A stretch of 64,000 bases of DNA from Liminaster sp017519885 (GCA_017519885.1 JAFWRO010000015.1:124001-188000); one strand, 5' to 3'. Positions 54,703 through 63,569 are shown, counted from the first letter of the stretch. A program made the numbers and translations. Notes: generated by a model not told the origin, from the sequence alone.

Positions 54703-55947
54703 TCAGAACCTTGAGCGAAGCGAACTGTCAAACCTCATGTAACTGCGGAGCAACAGGGTCGCCAACAGCAGAAGGAAGGCGGGAGGACAATATTGTCCGA
54801 TGATCCAATCGAGGATCACATATGCGATAATCAGTGCAAATGTTATGCCAAAATAGATGCTGCACCATTTCTTCAAGCCATTGAACCAGATGAGAACTGC
54901 CATAATGATATGCGTCGGCAGGAGCCAGAAGCAATTCAGGTTGCTGTCAACGGCTGGATGTAGCGAGAAGAAATTCAGGAACCACACGATGCATCCTGCC
55001 AAGCCTGCAGCCAGGAGCAGCAGGGTGTCAAAGGAGTTTGCCAGCACGGGCACTTTGAAGGGACGTCTCTTCTGCTCGGCATCTTTCTTCTTGTGCCATT
55101 CCCATGCCGAGATGACGAGGGCGACGAGGAGCACTATGCCAAAGACGGTGTTCGGAGCAATGCGGTCGGGAGCTGCAATCTTGGCTGCAATGTCGGGCCG
55201 CATGGTGAGCAGCGTATCGCTTTCGGTCACAAATGGCACATGCCAACGGTTTGAGGCTGTGGACTTCTCGACCTTGGCATTGCTGACTGCCAGACTCAGG
55301 TAATCGGGCAGGAACATCTGCTCCTCGAACCAGGCTCGCTGGTCGGAACGAGCGGCTACGGCCAAAGCGATGCCGAAGTCGAGCCAGTTGTTGCGGTGCG
55401 TCTTTTCCTGCACCATCTGACGTAGGGTGATGTCCTTCACCCACGCTGTGTCGTAACGCAGCGTATTGCCCACCGAAGCGTTGATGAGGTGATAGGGTCG
55501 GGTGGCGCAGTTGTCGAAGAAATAGGAATAGCGGTAGGTGCGGTTTTCAGGCAGGTAGTTGATGAGGAGTCTTTGCAACATGTCCTTTGCCTGTGCCGAG
55601 TCGAGGCGCAGCCACTGCTCGGTCATACCCAGTCCGCGCTGTCGGTATTCCTCGATGAAGCTTTGTGTATAGACAGCCCCCAGCTGGTAGTCGGTCTCGC
55701 CTTTGACGAAGCGATAGATGAAGTGGGGGGTATTAAACGAAAAAACTCCGTAGTGGAAGGTGACGTCCATCTGCGGATTGCGCTGATCCTGGACACGCAG
55801 ACCAGTATGCCCGAAGCGTTCGTACGCATCGGGTCCGGGGGAACAGGTCAGCAAACTGATGCGCAACGAGTCGGAGAAATCTATTTGCGCACGCGCGGGT
55901 AAAAAATAAGTCAGCGCCAGTAACGCTGCTACGAGAAGTTGCTTCAT
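54703..55947 (-). CDS. DUF4105 (Lnb-like N-terminal) membrane protein
   Basis: 414 residues from Met at 55947 (MKQLLVAALLALTYFLPARA signal peptide); an upstream Met at 55956 is also possible. The periplasmic DUF4105 domain (about 25-250) has SPGPDAYERFGHTGLRVQD, FNTPHFIYRFVKGETDYQL and FFDNCATRPY, whose Cys and His residues suggest a papain-like or NlpC-like hydrolase fold. Five hydrophobic segments follow at the C-terminus. The family is common in Bacteroidetes and uncharacterised. The phosphatase-like gene follows after only 7 bases, so the two probably act together in the envelope. Confidence 0.82.
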   Translation of the reverse strand: MKQLLVAALLALTYFLPARAQIDFSDSLRISLLTCSPGPDAYERFGHTGLRVQDQRNPQMDVTFHYGVFSFNTPHFIYRFVKGETDYQLGAVYTQSFIEEYRQRGLGMTEQWLRLDSAQAKDMLQRLLINYLPENRTYRYSYFFDNCATRPYHLINASVGNTLRYDTAWVKDITLRQMVQEKTHRNNWLDFGIALAVAARSDQRAWFEEQMFLPDYLSLAVSNAKVEKSTASNRWHVPFVTESDTLLTMRPDIAAKIAAPDRIAPNTVFGIVLLVALVISAWEWHKKKDAEQKRRPFKVPVLANSFDTLLLLAAGLAGCIVWFLNFFSLHPAVDSNLNCFWLLPTHIIMAVLIWFNGLKKWCSIYFGITFALIIAYVILDWIIGQYCPPAFLLLLATLLLRSYMRFDSSLRSRF

Positions 55948-56035
55948 AGACCACATAACAAGACATCCACGTGCGTAGGTGTGCCCATGGATGCCTCATT
56001 TCGAATGGGGAATGGTGATTAAAAGGTAAAAGGGG

Positions 56036-56212
56036 TTACTCCTTGGCCTTCTCCACCGATGCTTTACGGAACTCCTTCAGGAGATTGATGAGTTCGAGGG
56101 CGTTCTTGCGGGCACGGAGGCCGGCAGCCTTGTTGCCCTTTACAGCCTGTGCAGAAGCGTCAGCAGCGAAAGCGGCTGAAAGTTCATTGATTTTCTGAAC
56201 CAATTCTTCCAT
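56036..56212 (-). CDS. Histone H1-like (Hc1 family) small protein
   Basis: 58 residues, ATG at 56212 to TAA at 56036. The sequence starts MEELVQKINELSAAFAADAS, then VKGNKAAGLRARKNALELIN and LLKEFRKASVEKAKE. This matches the short histone-H1-like Hc1 proteins of Bacteroidetes, which end in RKASVExxK. It probably binds DNA and helps condense or regulate the nucleoid. It has its own TAAATTTG promoter about 70 bases upstream and stands alone between the DUF4105 gene and the divergent inositol-lipid operon. Confidence 0.82.
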   Translation of the reverse strand: MEELVQKINELSAAFAADASAQAVKGNKAAGLRARKNALELINLLKEFRKASVEKAKE

Positions 56213-56281
56213 AGTGTTAATTAAAAATTATTAGTGTTTATGTTGCGTCTTTTTTGGGGAAAAACCCGGTCTTTGACGATG

Positions 56282-56289
56282 CAAATTTA
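56282..56289 (-). promoter_or_regulatory. Promoter -7 element (TAAATTTG) for the H1-like gene
   Basis: TAAATTTG on the minus strand, 70 bases before the H1-like ATG. Confidence 0.55.
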
Positions 56290-56416
56290 ATAAGAATATT
56301 CGATAACTCACAAACTTTTCGCGAAAAAATTGTACTTTTGTTGCATTTTTTTGTAGTTTTAGGCTTTTTTTATACTTTTTAAGGTTCAAAAAAGTCCAAT
56401 TTAACAAAAAAAAGAC

Positions 56417-56424
56417 TACCTTTG
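56417..56424 (+). promoter_or_regulatory. Promoter -7 element (TACCTTTG) for the inositol-lipid type operon
   Basis: TACCTTTG on the plus strand, 29 bases before the first gene of the operon. A second match, TACTTTTG, lies at 56333-56340. Confidence 0.7.
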
Positions 56425-56452
56425 CCGCGGAATTCTTTAAAAAGACAATAGG

Positions 56453-58078
56453 ATGCATTACGCTATCATAGCGGCCGGAGAGGGCTCGCGCCTTCGTGAT
56501 GAAGGAATCCTCTTACCTAAACCATTGGTCCCTCTAGCAGGGAAGGCTATGGTGGATAGGCTGATGGATGTCATGCTGCATTGCGGCGCCGAAAGCATCT
56601 CGGTGATCTGCAATTCTCAGATGCCTGAGGTGCATCAGCACCTGATGGCATACCGTGACAGCCATCCCGACCTTGCGATGAATCTCATTGTCGAAACTAC
56701 ACCGAGTTCCATGCACAGCCTTGCACGTCTGTCTGCTGTCATTCCTGAGGGCAAGGTCTGTGTGACTACCGTCGATACCATCTTCCACGAGCGGGAGTTT
56801 GCCGCCTACATTCAGGCTTTCGAACAGTGCCAGGGTGGCCTCTTCGCCGTCACTCCCTTTGTCGATGACGAGCGGCCCCTTTGGGTGGCCTGCTCCAAGG
56901 AGGCAGGGACAACTTTTGGCGGACGCGTCTGTCCCTTGATTCATGGATTCTTCGACGACGAGGCCCAGATGGCCGACGATGTGTGGCACTTCGTCAGCGG
57001 TGGCATCTATGGCCTCGAAACCGCTACGGCCTGGCCTGTGTTGCACCAATGCCTGGCCGAGGGTCAGAGCAGGATGCGCAATTTCCAGCGTGCGCTGGTT
57101 CGTGCCAACGTTCCTCTGTCGGCCTACGTCTTTGGCAAGGTGATGGATGTCGACCACGCCTCCGACCTCAGGAAGGCTGAGGCCTGGCTCGACGAGTCGC
57201 TCAAGACTCGCTCGATCCTTGCCGTCCACCGTGCACCCGAATTCTCGCCCAACCTGGCGGTTAGCGACGCTGCCATTCTCCAGCTTGTGTCAGCAAAGCT
57301 CGAAGAGGAAGGTTGTCATGTCGAGGAAGTGGACGAAGACGTGTTCGGACGAATGACCGACGATGAACTGCGTTCCTACGAACTTGTGGTCCATATGATG
57401 CGTCGCATGTCGTCACTTCTCAAGTTGCAGCGCCTTGGCCTGCCCGCTGTCAATGCACCCCAGGCGGTGCTCAAGGTGGCCAAGAGTCGTGAGATGACGC
57501 TCGAACTGCTTCAGCAGGCGGGCATTGCCGTACCTCGGTGGTGGGCCTACGAGGCATCTGAAGACCAGATGTTCCAATGTGAACCTGAGCTCCAGCAGCT
57601 GTTGCCCGGATGGGTGAAGGTGATGCGCGAAGGCGGCACGCGCCACGACGATGTGACGTGGGTCGAGACGCCTCTTGAGGCCGATACGCGAGTGATGGAG
57701 CTTGTCGCCCAGCGTGTGCCCGACATCGTGGTGACTCGTCACGTCGAAGGCGACCTGCTCAAGGTCTATGCCGTGATGCCCGATTTCGTCTATGCGTTCT
57801 ATCCGCAGGAGATGAACTACACCAAGTTCGGTACCGCCGAGCAGCACAACACTGCCCTGGCGCATATCAGATATCGTGAAGAGGAACTTCATACCATCGC
57901 CTGGGGCATTGCCCGGACTTTTGGTATCGAGATCTTCGGATTTGATGTCATCGTTGAGCCCGATGGACATATCGTGGTGATCGATGTCAACGATTGGCCC
58001 AGTTTCTCGGCCTATCGTCAGAAAGGGGCTTCGGCCATCGCCGCACTGATTACCAAAACATTGGAAAAAATAGAGTAA
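56453..58078 (+). CDS. Nucleotidyltransferase fused to ATP-grasp domain
   Basis: 541 residues. The N-terminal half (1-235) is a sugar-phosphate nucleotidyltransferase with AAGEGSRLRDEGILLPKPLV and a VDTIFHE metal-site region. The C-terminal half (about 255-541) is ATP-grasp-like, with LLQQAGIAVPRWW, LPGWVKVMREGGT and VVIDVNDWPSF (metal-binding Asp and Asn). It heads an operon with a CDP-alcohol phosphatidyltransferase, so the likely role is making or handling a CDP- or phospho-activated polyol, as in inositol lipid loci of Bacteroides, where a nucleotidyltransferase gene comes first. The function of the ATP-grasp half is open. The next gene starts one base after the stop. Confidence 0.82.
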   Translation: MHYAIIAAGEGSRLRDEGILLPKPLVPLAGKAMVDRLMDVMLHCGAESISVICNSQMPEVHQHLMAYRDSHPDLAMNLIVETTPSSMHSLARLSAVIPEGKVCVTTVDTIFHEREFAAYIQAFEQCQGGLFAVTPFVDDERPLWVACSKEAGTTFGGRVCPLIHGFFDDEAQMADDVWHFVSGGIYGLETATAWPVLHQCLAEGQSRMRNFQRALVRANVPLSAYVFGKVMDVDHASDLRKAEAWLDESLKTRSILAVHRAPEFSPNLAVSDAAILQLVSAKLEEEGCHVEEVDEDVFGRMTDDELRSYELVVHMMRRMSSLLKLQRLGLPAVNAPQAVLKVAKSREMTLELLQQAGIAVPRWWAYEASEDQMFQCEPELQQLLPGWVKVMREGGTRHDDVTWVETPLEADTRVMELVAQRVPDIVVTRHVEGDLLKVYAVMPDFVYAFYPQEMNYTKFGTAEQHNTALAHIRYREEELHTIAWGIARTFGIEIFGFDVIVEPDGHIVVIDVNDWPSFSAYRQKGASAIAALITKTLEKIE

Positions 58079-58079
58079 G

Positions 58080-59003
58080 ATGACCGAAGCGGACAAGATA
58101 CAGTATCGGGCAAGCCTCAAGCATCCCGATGTCGAAGAACCCATCGACCTGTGGTTCTATCGTCCTGTGGGCTTCCGCGTGGCACTTCTTGGACGCCGTT
58201 TCGGCTGGACACCCAACCAGATTACCATCGCGAGCATCTTCCTTGGCGTCGGTTGTGGCATCCTTTGCTATCCGCAGGACCTTTGGATCAATCTTCTGGC
58301 CATTGTTCTGCTCATTCTTGCCGACATCGGCGACTCGGCCGATGGACAACTGGCACGTCTCACCCATCAGTACAGCCAGTTGGGACGCATCCTCGATGGT
58401 GCTGCGGGCGACTTCTGGTTCGCGGCCATCTATATCGCAATTGCCCTTCGGCTCACACCCGAATGGGGAATCTGGTGCTGGGTGATGGCCATCGTTACCG
58501 GCATTTGCCACGCTCAGCAGGCTGCCATGGCCGACTATTACCGACAGTTCCACCTGTTTTGCGTCAATGGCAAGCAGGGCTCCGAACTCGACGATGCAGG
58601 CGACGTGGCACGACAGTATGCCGAGACGAAGTTCTCTGTCGACCCCGTCCTCAAGGTCTTCCTCTGGTTCTATCGCAACTACACGAAAGGGCAGGAGAGG
58701 CTGACTCCTCAGTTCCAGAAGCTGAGGAGGAAGTTAAGAGGGGAGGGTTCGAAGGGTTCGAAAGGTGAAGAGAGGGGTGAAGAAGGGTTTTGGCAAAGCC
58801 TGAGACAGCAATCCCTGCCGCTGATGCCCATTGCCAATGCGCTGACGTTCAACTGCCGCGCCATCACCCTGTTCATCGCGCTGATGCTCGGTATGCCCTG
58901 GCTCTATTGGGCTGCCGAACTGACCATCTTCAATGCCCTCTGCATCTACATGGTGTGCAGGCACGAGGCAATGTGCCGCAAGGCCTTGCTTCGACTTAAT
59001 TGA
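58080..59003 (+). CDS. CDP-alcohol phosphatidyltransferase (phosphatidylinositol-phosphate synthase type)
   Basis: 307 residues. The family motif D-x2-DG-x2-AR-x8-G-x3-D-x3-D is intact: DSADGQLARLTHQYSQ then LGRILDGAAGD (about 84-112). Several membrane segments surround it. Such enzymes transfer a diacylglycerol phosphate from CDP-diacylglycerol to an alcohol, here probably inositol phosphate. A Gly/Lys/Glu-rich stretch (GEGSKGSKGEERGEEG, about 222-237) comes from a 9-bp DNA repeat within the gene and may be a recent insertion. The gene ends inside the flippase-like gene's start region. Confidence 0.87.
   Translation: MTEADKIQYRASLKHPDVEEPIDLWFYRPVGFRVALLGRRFGWTPNQITIASIFLGVGCGILCYPQDLWINLLAIVLLILADIGDSADGQLARLTHQYSQLGRILDGAAGDFWFAAIYIAIALRLTPEWGIWCWVMAIVTGICHAQQAAMADYYRQFHLFCVNGKQGSELDDAGDVARQYAETKFSVDPVLKVFLWFYRNYTKGQERLTPQFQKLRRKLRGEGSKGSKGEERGEEGFWQSLRQQSLPLMPIANALTFNCRAITLFIALMLGMPWLYWAAELTIFNALCIYMVCRHEAMCRKALLRLN
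58748..58765 (+). repeat. Two TTCGAARGG units inside a coding region
   Basis: TTCGAAGGG and TTCGAAAGG directly repeated in frame within the phosphatidyltransferase gene, same unit as the intergenic array at 13505. It encodes part of GEGSKGSKGEERGEEG. Confidence 0.7.
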
Positions 59004-59014
59004 CGACACGGGAG

Positions 59015-59956
59015 ATGAAGGCTCGCACTAAACCTCTGCTCAAGGCTGCCATATTCGTCATCTGCTGTCTCCTGCTGGGCTATATGGTATGGAAGGCAGG
59101 TCCTATGCAACTTTGGCATACGCTCTGCTCCATGCCGGGCACCATTGCTATCTGTATCCTTGTCTGGGCAGTGGGATATCTGCTCAATGCGGCGGCTTTC
59201 CGCCATGTCTTGATCGGCACAGGCACCCGTCTCGGTTATCTTGAGACGCTCGGTGTCACCATTTCGGGCTATGCGCTCAACTACATCACGCCCTTCGGAC
59301 TCCTTGGAGGAGAACCTTATCGGGTGTGGGTGCTCAAGCGAACGATGGGCATCGAACGAGCCACACAAGGTGTCGTGCTCTATTCGATGATGCACATCGC
59401 CTCGCATTTCCTCTTCTGGATCATGGCAGCCTTCGTGGCGCTGGCCACAGCCACCATCTCGCGTGGACAGGATCGTATCGGATGGGACGAGACGCTTTGG
59501 GTCGCAGGTTTGATGTTCGTATGTGCCATGTTGCTGTTCCTGTTCTGGCGGCTTTACCGCCGGGGCATTGCGCTGAAGTTCATGCGCCGTTGGGTCAACT
59601 GGTCGTTGCTCGACCCATCGCTCCTTTCTTCGGGCCGATTCATTCGTGCCCTGTTGCTCGAACTGTCGAGCCGTCTTGTCAACGTCATTGAATATTGGCT
59701 TGTGATGCAGGCCCTTGGTTATTCGTCATTCGGATATGCCGATGCCCTGCTCGTTGTAGCCTTCTGTTCACTGTTCGCTAATATCCTGTTCTTTTCGCCC
59801 ATGCAGATCGGAACACGCGAAGGCGGCATTCTCCTCGCACTCCAATATCTGCTCACCGGCCAACTGCTGCCTGTGGCGCTCACCATCAGTTTCGCCACGC
59901 GCATCCGCGAGTTCTTCTGGATAGCGGTCGGGTTGGCCATCATGAAACGCAAGTAA
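59015..59956 (+). CDS. Lysylphosphatidylglycerol-synthase-TM / UPF0104-type membrane protein (flippase-like)
   Basis: 313 residues from the ATG at 59015 (MKARTKPLLKAAIFVICCLL); a TTG at 59000 is possible, in which case it overlaps the previous gene by 4 bases. About eight membrane segments and the motifs NYITPFGLLGGEPYRVWVLK and FSPMQIGTREGG mark the LPG_synthase_TM family, which moves lipids or lipid-linked groups across the inner membrane. In inositol lipid clusters of Bacteroides a predicted flippase of this family follows the phosphatidyltransferase, the same order as here. Confidence 0.85.
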   Translation: MKARTKPLLKAAIFVICCLLLGYMVWKAGPMQLWHTLCSMPGTIAICILVWAVGYLLNAAAFRHVLIGTGTRLGYLETLGVTISGYALNYITPFGLLGGEPYRVWVLKRTMGIERATQGVVLYSMMHIASHFLFWIMAAFVALATATISRGQDRIGWDETLWVAGLMFVCAMLLFLFWRLYRRGIALKFMRRWVNWSLLDPSLLSSGRFIRALLLELSSRLVNVIEYWLVMQALGYSSFGYADALLVVAFCSLFANILFFSPMQIGTREGGILLALQYLLTGQLLPVALTISFATRIREFFWIAVGLAIMKRK

Positions 59957-59975
59957 TAAAAATATAATTTAATAT

Positions 59976-60749
59976 ATGAAGGGTTTAATCTTTGATTACG
60001 GTGCCACCATTGATAGCGGAGGGCGGCACTGGTCTGAGGTCATCTGGGAGGGCTATTGCCAGGTGTCTCTTCCTGTCACCAAGGATCATTTCCGCGAGGC
60101 TTACATCTATGCCGAGCGATATGTACAGTTCACACCCGTCATCCAGTCCAGTTATAACTTCTTCGAACTGATGCAGGCGCGTATCGGCATTCAGATTGAT
60201 TACCTGATTAACCAGGGTCTGCTCAACGAGGACATCCTCCAGGCAGCGCTTAAGATTTTCAGCGAAGGCGAAGTGCCCATCATCGACAATATGCAAGAAC
60301 TTGCCCAGCACTTTGTCGACATCATCGCAGGCTATTGCTACGACTATGCGCGGCGCTGCACGCTCGACAACATCCCCTTGCTCGAAAAACTTTCCGACTG
60401 TTACGAGATTGCTCTGGTGTCCAACTTCTATGGCAACCTGGCGTCGGTCATCCAGGACTTCGGCCTGAGCCGCTGCTTCCGTGTCGTCATCGATTCGGCG
60501 GTGGTAGGTGTTCGTAAGCCCGATCCCGAAATCTTCCAGCTTGCCATCGACAAGCTTCACCTTGACCCGAAGGATATCACCGTCATCGGTGACAGTTACA
60601 AGAAGGACATCGAGCCCGCACGCAAATTGGGCTGCAATGCCATCTGGCTCCGTGGTTCCAGTTGGGACAATTCCGACAGTGTCATCGAATATGAACCCAC
60701 TGTCACCTCCCTGCTCCAACTCTTCGACATGCTTCAGAAGAATGCCTGA
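59976..60749 (+). CDS. HAD-family hydrolase (candidate phosphatidylinositol-phosphate phosphatase)
   Basis: 257 residues. HAD motifs: LIFDYGATIDS (nucleophile Asp at 7), VSNFYGN, GVRKPDPEIF (Lys) and VIGDSYKKDIEPA. The acid-base Asp expected two residues after the nucleophile is Gly here, as in the motif DxG. Other features look normal, so it may be a reduced-turnover or phosphonatase-like variant. It is the last gene of the operon and would dephosphorylate the inositol-phosphate lipid made by the phosphatidyltransferase. A strong hairpin follows. Confidence 0.82.
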   Translation: MKGLIFDYGATIDSGGRHWSEVIWEGYCQVSLPVTKDHFREAYIYAERYVQFTPVIQSSYNFFELMQARIGIQIDYLINQGLLNEDILQAALKIFSEGEVPIIDNMQELAQHFVDIIAGYCYDYARRCTLDNIPLLEKLSDCYEIALVSNFYGNLASVIQDFGLSRCFRVVIDSAVVGVRKPDPEIFQLAIDKLHLDPKDITVIGDSYKKDIEPARKLGCNAIWLRGSSWDNSDSVIEYEPTVTSLLQLFDMLQKNA

Positions 60750-60772
60750 TGGTTCACGATTCGTCAACGATA

Positions 60773-60806
60773 GAATATGTCCGCGCTTTCTGGCGCGGAC
60801 ATATTC
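60773..60806 (+). terminator. Terminator of the inositol-lipid type operon
   Basis: Perfect 14-base arms GAATATGTCCGCGC (60773-60786) and GCGCGGACATATTC (60793-60806) with a 6-base loop, then GTCTTTAT. Confidence 0.8.
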
Positions 60807-60895
60807 GTCTTTATCTCCGACTACTCCGAAAACCTCCGAATACCCAAAAGTAGGTATTTTTCCGAAAAATAGCACCAGGTTATCGAAAAAAAGCT

Positions 60896-60903
60896 TATCT
60901 TTG
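60896..60903 (+). promoter_or_regulatory. Promoter -7 element (TATCTTTG) for feoAB
   Basis: TATCTTTG on the plus strand, 31 bases before the feoAB start. An imperfect dyad ATACC-N8-GGTAT (60840-60857) lies upstream and could be an operator; no consensus for an iron regulator was recognised. Confidence 0.65.
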
Positions 60904-60934
60904 CAGCGTTAATTGATAAAAGCACATACAGGAA

Positions 60935-63343
60935 ATGACATTAAAGGACCTCAAGATAGGACATCGGGCCATCGTCACCGTCGTGGGCGGTGAGGGTGCA
61001 TTGCGTCAGCATTTCCTCGACATGGGCATCGTCCCAGGCATCGAGGTCACGCTTATGAAGTATGCCCCCATGGGCGACCCGATGCAGATCTTGCTTCGCG
61101 GTTATCTGCTCACACTTCGCCTTGCCGATGCCGCACAAATCGAAATCACTACCGACATTCCCGTCGCTCCTCCCAAACCTCAGCCGCGTGGCGACGAGAT
61201 TCCACACCCTGGTCTCGGCGAGCCCGGTCGTTATCACGAGGAGGACCAGCGTCGTCGTGAGGAGATTCGCGACAAGGAGGCAGCCAAGCATCGGAGTTCC
61301 TCTCGCCAGAACAAGGATGGAGGAAAAGTCGCCCAGCAGGCCAATCTGCTCACCTTCGCCCTTGCCGGCAATCAGAACTGCGGCAAGACAACGCTCTTCA
61401 ACCAGCTCACTGGCTCCAACCAGCACGTGGGCAACTTCCCCGGCGTTACCGTCGACAGGAAGACGGGCGTCATCCGTGGCTATTCCAATACCGAGATCAC
61501 CGACCTTCCCGGCATCTATTCCCTTTCTCCCTATACTGCCGAGGAGATCGTCTCGCGTCGATTCATCCTCGACGAGAACCCCTCTGCCATCTTCAATATC
61601 GTCGATGCCACCAACATCGAACGCAACCTCTACCTCACGATGCAGCTCCTGGAACTCAACAAGCCCATGGTGCTTGCCATCAATATGATGGACGAGATGC
61701 GAGGCAATGGAGGTTCCATCCGTGTCAATGAGATGGAGGCAGCCCTGGGCATCCCTGTCATCCCGATTTCTGCATCCAAGAACGAAGGTATCGAAGAGCT
61801 CATCTCGCATGCTGTCCATGTGGCACAGCATCACGAGACGCCCTATCGTCAGGACTTCTGTACGCCCGAAGACCACGATGGCGCCGTGCATCGCTGTCTT
61901 CACGCGGTGATGCACCTCATCGAACAGCATGCCGAGCAAGCCGGCATCCCCGTGCGATTCGCTGCCACCAAACTCATCGAGGGCGACCCTATGACCATCG
62001 AGGCCCTGCAGCTCTCCGAAGGCGAAAGCCAGGCCATCGAGCACCTCATCCGTGAGATGGAGCAGGCACGTGGTCTCGACCGTGCAGCTGCCATTGCCGA
62101 CATGCGATTCGCGTTCATCAAGGAACTTTGCGACAAGACGGTCGTCAAGCCGCATCGTAGTCGCGAACAGGTGCGCACCAATGCCATCGACCGTGTGCTC
62201 ACGGGTCGTTGGACGGCATTGCCCGCCTTCTTCCTCATCATCGGCTTTATCTTCTACTTCACGTTCTTCTCGCTGGGCGGATGGATACAGGAGGAGTTCG
62301 GCACGCTGCTCGACTGGTGTGGCGAGGAACTCTCCGAACTGCTCACGCGACTCGAAGTGAACCACATCGTCCGGTCGATGGTTGTCGATGGTGTCTATGC
62401 CGGTGTCTCGACGGTGCTCAGTTTCATGCCCGTCATCGTCATCCTCTTCTTCTGGCTCTCCATGCTCGAGGACTCGGGCTATCTTGCTCGTGTGGCCTTC
62501 GTGTCCGACAAGCTGCTGCGTAAGGTGGGTCTCTCGGGTCGAAGCATCGTCCCGATGCTCGTAGGCTTCGGCTGTTCGGTGCCTGCCATCATGTCCACGC
62601 GCACCCTTCCTTCGGCACGCGACCGCAAGCTCACCATCATGCTCACGCCCTTTATGTCGTGTACGGCCAAATATGCCATCTACGGATGGTTCTGCATGAA
62701 GTTCTTCCCTTCCAATGGCAGCTGGATAGTCATCTCGCTCTATATTCTGGGCATCCTTACGGGCATTCTCGTGGCTGCCATCCTGGGGCGTTTCATCTTC
62801 AAGGGCGAACCTGTGCCCTTCGTGATGGAATTGCCCAATTACCGTCTGCCTGGTGCACGCAATACGTTCCGTCTGATGTGGGAGAAGGCCAAGGACTTCA
62901 TCCAGCGAGCCTTCACTGTCATCTTCCTGGCAGCGCTCGTCATCTGGTTCCTCCGCAACTTCAACTGGCATATGTCGATGGTCGATGAGACCGAAAGCAT
63001 GTTGGCCGACATTGCTGGTGCCATAGCCCCGCTCTTTGCACCCCTCGGTCTGGGCGACTGGCGATGGGTGACTGCACTCGTCTCGGGCTTCATGGCCAAG
63101 GAAAGTGTTGTGGGCACCATCGGAGTCCTCTTCCCCGGCGATGCTGGACTCTATGAGATCATGACGCCCTCCCTTGCCTTCGTCTTCCTTGTCTTCAGCC
63201 TGCTCTATACGCCTTGTGTCGCAGCCATCGCTGCCGTACGTCGTGAACTGGGAGGCAAATGGGCGCTGATTGTTGTAATCCTGCAGTGTGTTGTCGCTTG
63301 GCTTGTCGCCTTCCTCGCACACCTCCTGCTTTCCGCTTTTTAA
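60935..63343 (+). CDS. feoB: Ferrous iron transporter FeoB with fused FeoA domain
   Basis: 802 residues. Residues 1-75 form the FeoA SH3-like domain (LKIGHRAIVTVVGGEGALRQ). A basic/acidic linker (about 80-130, rich in Arg/Glu/Asp) leads to the G domain with GNQNCGKTTLFNQLTG (about 146-161), VTVDRKTG, DLPGIYSLSPY and NMMD. The membrane domain (about 424-800) has the Gate motifs (MLVGFGCSVPAIMSTRTLPS, LTIMLTPFMSC). FeoB brings Fe(II) across the inner membrane. A FeoA-FeoB fusion is the standard in Bacteroidetes. The Cys-rich partner follows after 10 bases. Confidence 0.96.
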   Translation: MTLKDLKIGHRAIVTVVGGEGALRQHFLDMGIVPGIEVTLMKYAPMGDPMQILLRGYLLTLRLADAAQIEITTDIPVAPPKPQPRGDEIPHPGLGEPGRYHEEDQRRREEIRDKEAAKHRSSSRQNKDGGKVAQQANLLTFALAGNQNCGKTTLFNQLTGSNQHVGNFPGVTVDRKTGVIRGYSNTEITDLPGIYSLSPYTAEEIVSRRFILDENPSAIFNIVDATNIERNLYLTMQLLELNKPMVLAINMMDEMRGNGGSIRVNEMEAALGIPVIPISASKNEGIEELISHAVHVAQHHETPYRQDFCTPEDHDGAVHRCLHAVMHLIEQHAEQAGIPVRFAATKLIEGDPMTIEALQLSEGESQAIEHLIREMEQARGLDRAAAIADMRFAFIKELCDKTVVKPHRSREQVRTNAIDRVLTGRWTALPAFFLIIGFIFYFTFFSLGGWIQEEFGTLLDWCGEELSELLTRLEVNHIVRSMVVDGVYAGVSTVLSFMPVIVILFFWLSMLEDSGYLARVAFVSDKLLRKVGLSGRSIVPMLVGFGCSVPAIMSTRTLPSARDRKLTIMLTPFMSCTAKYAIYGWFCMKFFPSNGSWIVISLYILGILTGILVAAILGRFIFKGEPVPFVMELPNYRLPGARNTFRLMWEKAKDFIQRAFTVIFLAALVIWFLRNFNWHMSMVDETESMLADIAGAIAPLFAPLGLGDWRWVTALVSGFMAKESVVGTIGVLFPGDAGLYEIMTPSLAFVFLVFSLLYTPCVAAIAAVRRELGGKWALIVVILQCVVAWLVAFLAHLLLSAF

Positions 63344-63353
63344 TCTTCGAAAA

Positions 63354-63563
63354 ATGAATTTGGCCACCATCATAGTTCTCCTCATCGTAGGCGCTGGCGC
63401 CTATTGGTCCATCGCAACCTTGCACCGCACGGGAGGTCGTCGGTGCGACGGCTGCTGTGGCGGCTGTTCCGATAGCCACTGCACGGTGCATCACGATCAC
63501 TCCAAGTCAACGGCCTGCAAGGACTCGTGTCCCCATTGTCACGGCGAGAAGCAATCCTCCTGA
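63354..63563 (+). CDS. FeoB-associated Cys-rich membrane protein
   Basis: 69 residues from the ATG at 63354. One N-terminal membrane segment (MNLATIIVLLIVGAGAYWSI) is followed by nine Cys and several His in the tail (CDGCCGGCSDSHCTVHHDHS, CKDSCPHCHG). This matches the short FeoB-associated proteins (PF12669 type) found right after feoB. It may help handle iron or form part of the transporter. A hairpin follows at 63570. Confidence 0.9.
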   Translation: MNLATIIVLLIVGAGAYWSIATLHRTGGRRCDGCCGGCSDSHCTVHHDHSKSTACKDSCPHCHGEKQSS

Positions 63564-63569
63564 ATAAAA

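Noticed and set aside
54695..54731. Upstream Met start of the phosphatase-like gene
   Set aside because: It overlaps the DUF4105 gene by 29 bases and gives a non-signal N-terminus; the ATG at 54695 gives a signal peptide.
60840..60857. Iron-regulator operator upstream of feoAB
   Set aside because: The dyad is short and matches no operator consensus that I know; it is listed only as a possibility with the promoter.
60941..63385. An 814-codon antisense frame opposite feoAB, and similar long antisense frames opposite mutL, GH95, secA and others
   Set aside because: Regular codon use in the real genes keeps the antisense frames free of stops. They show no domains and no leaders.
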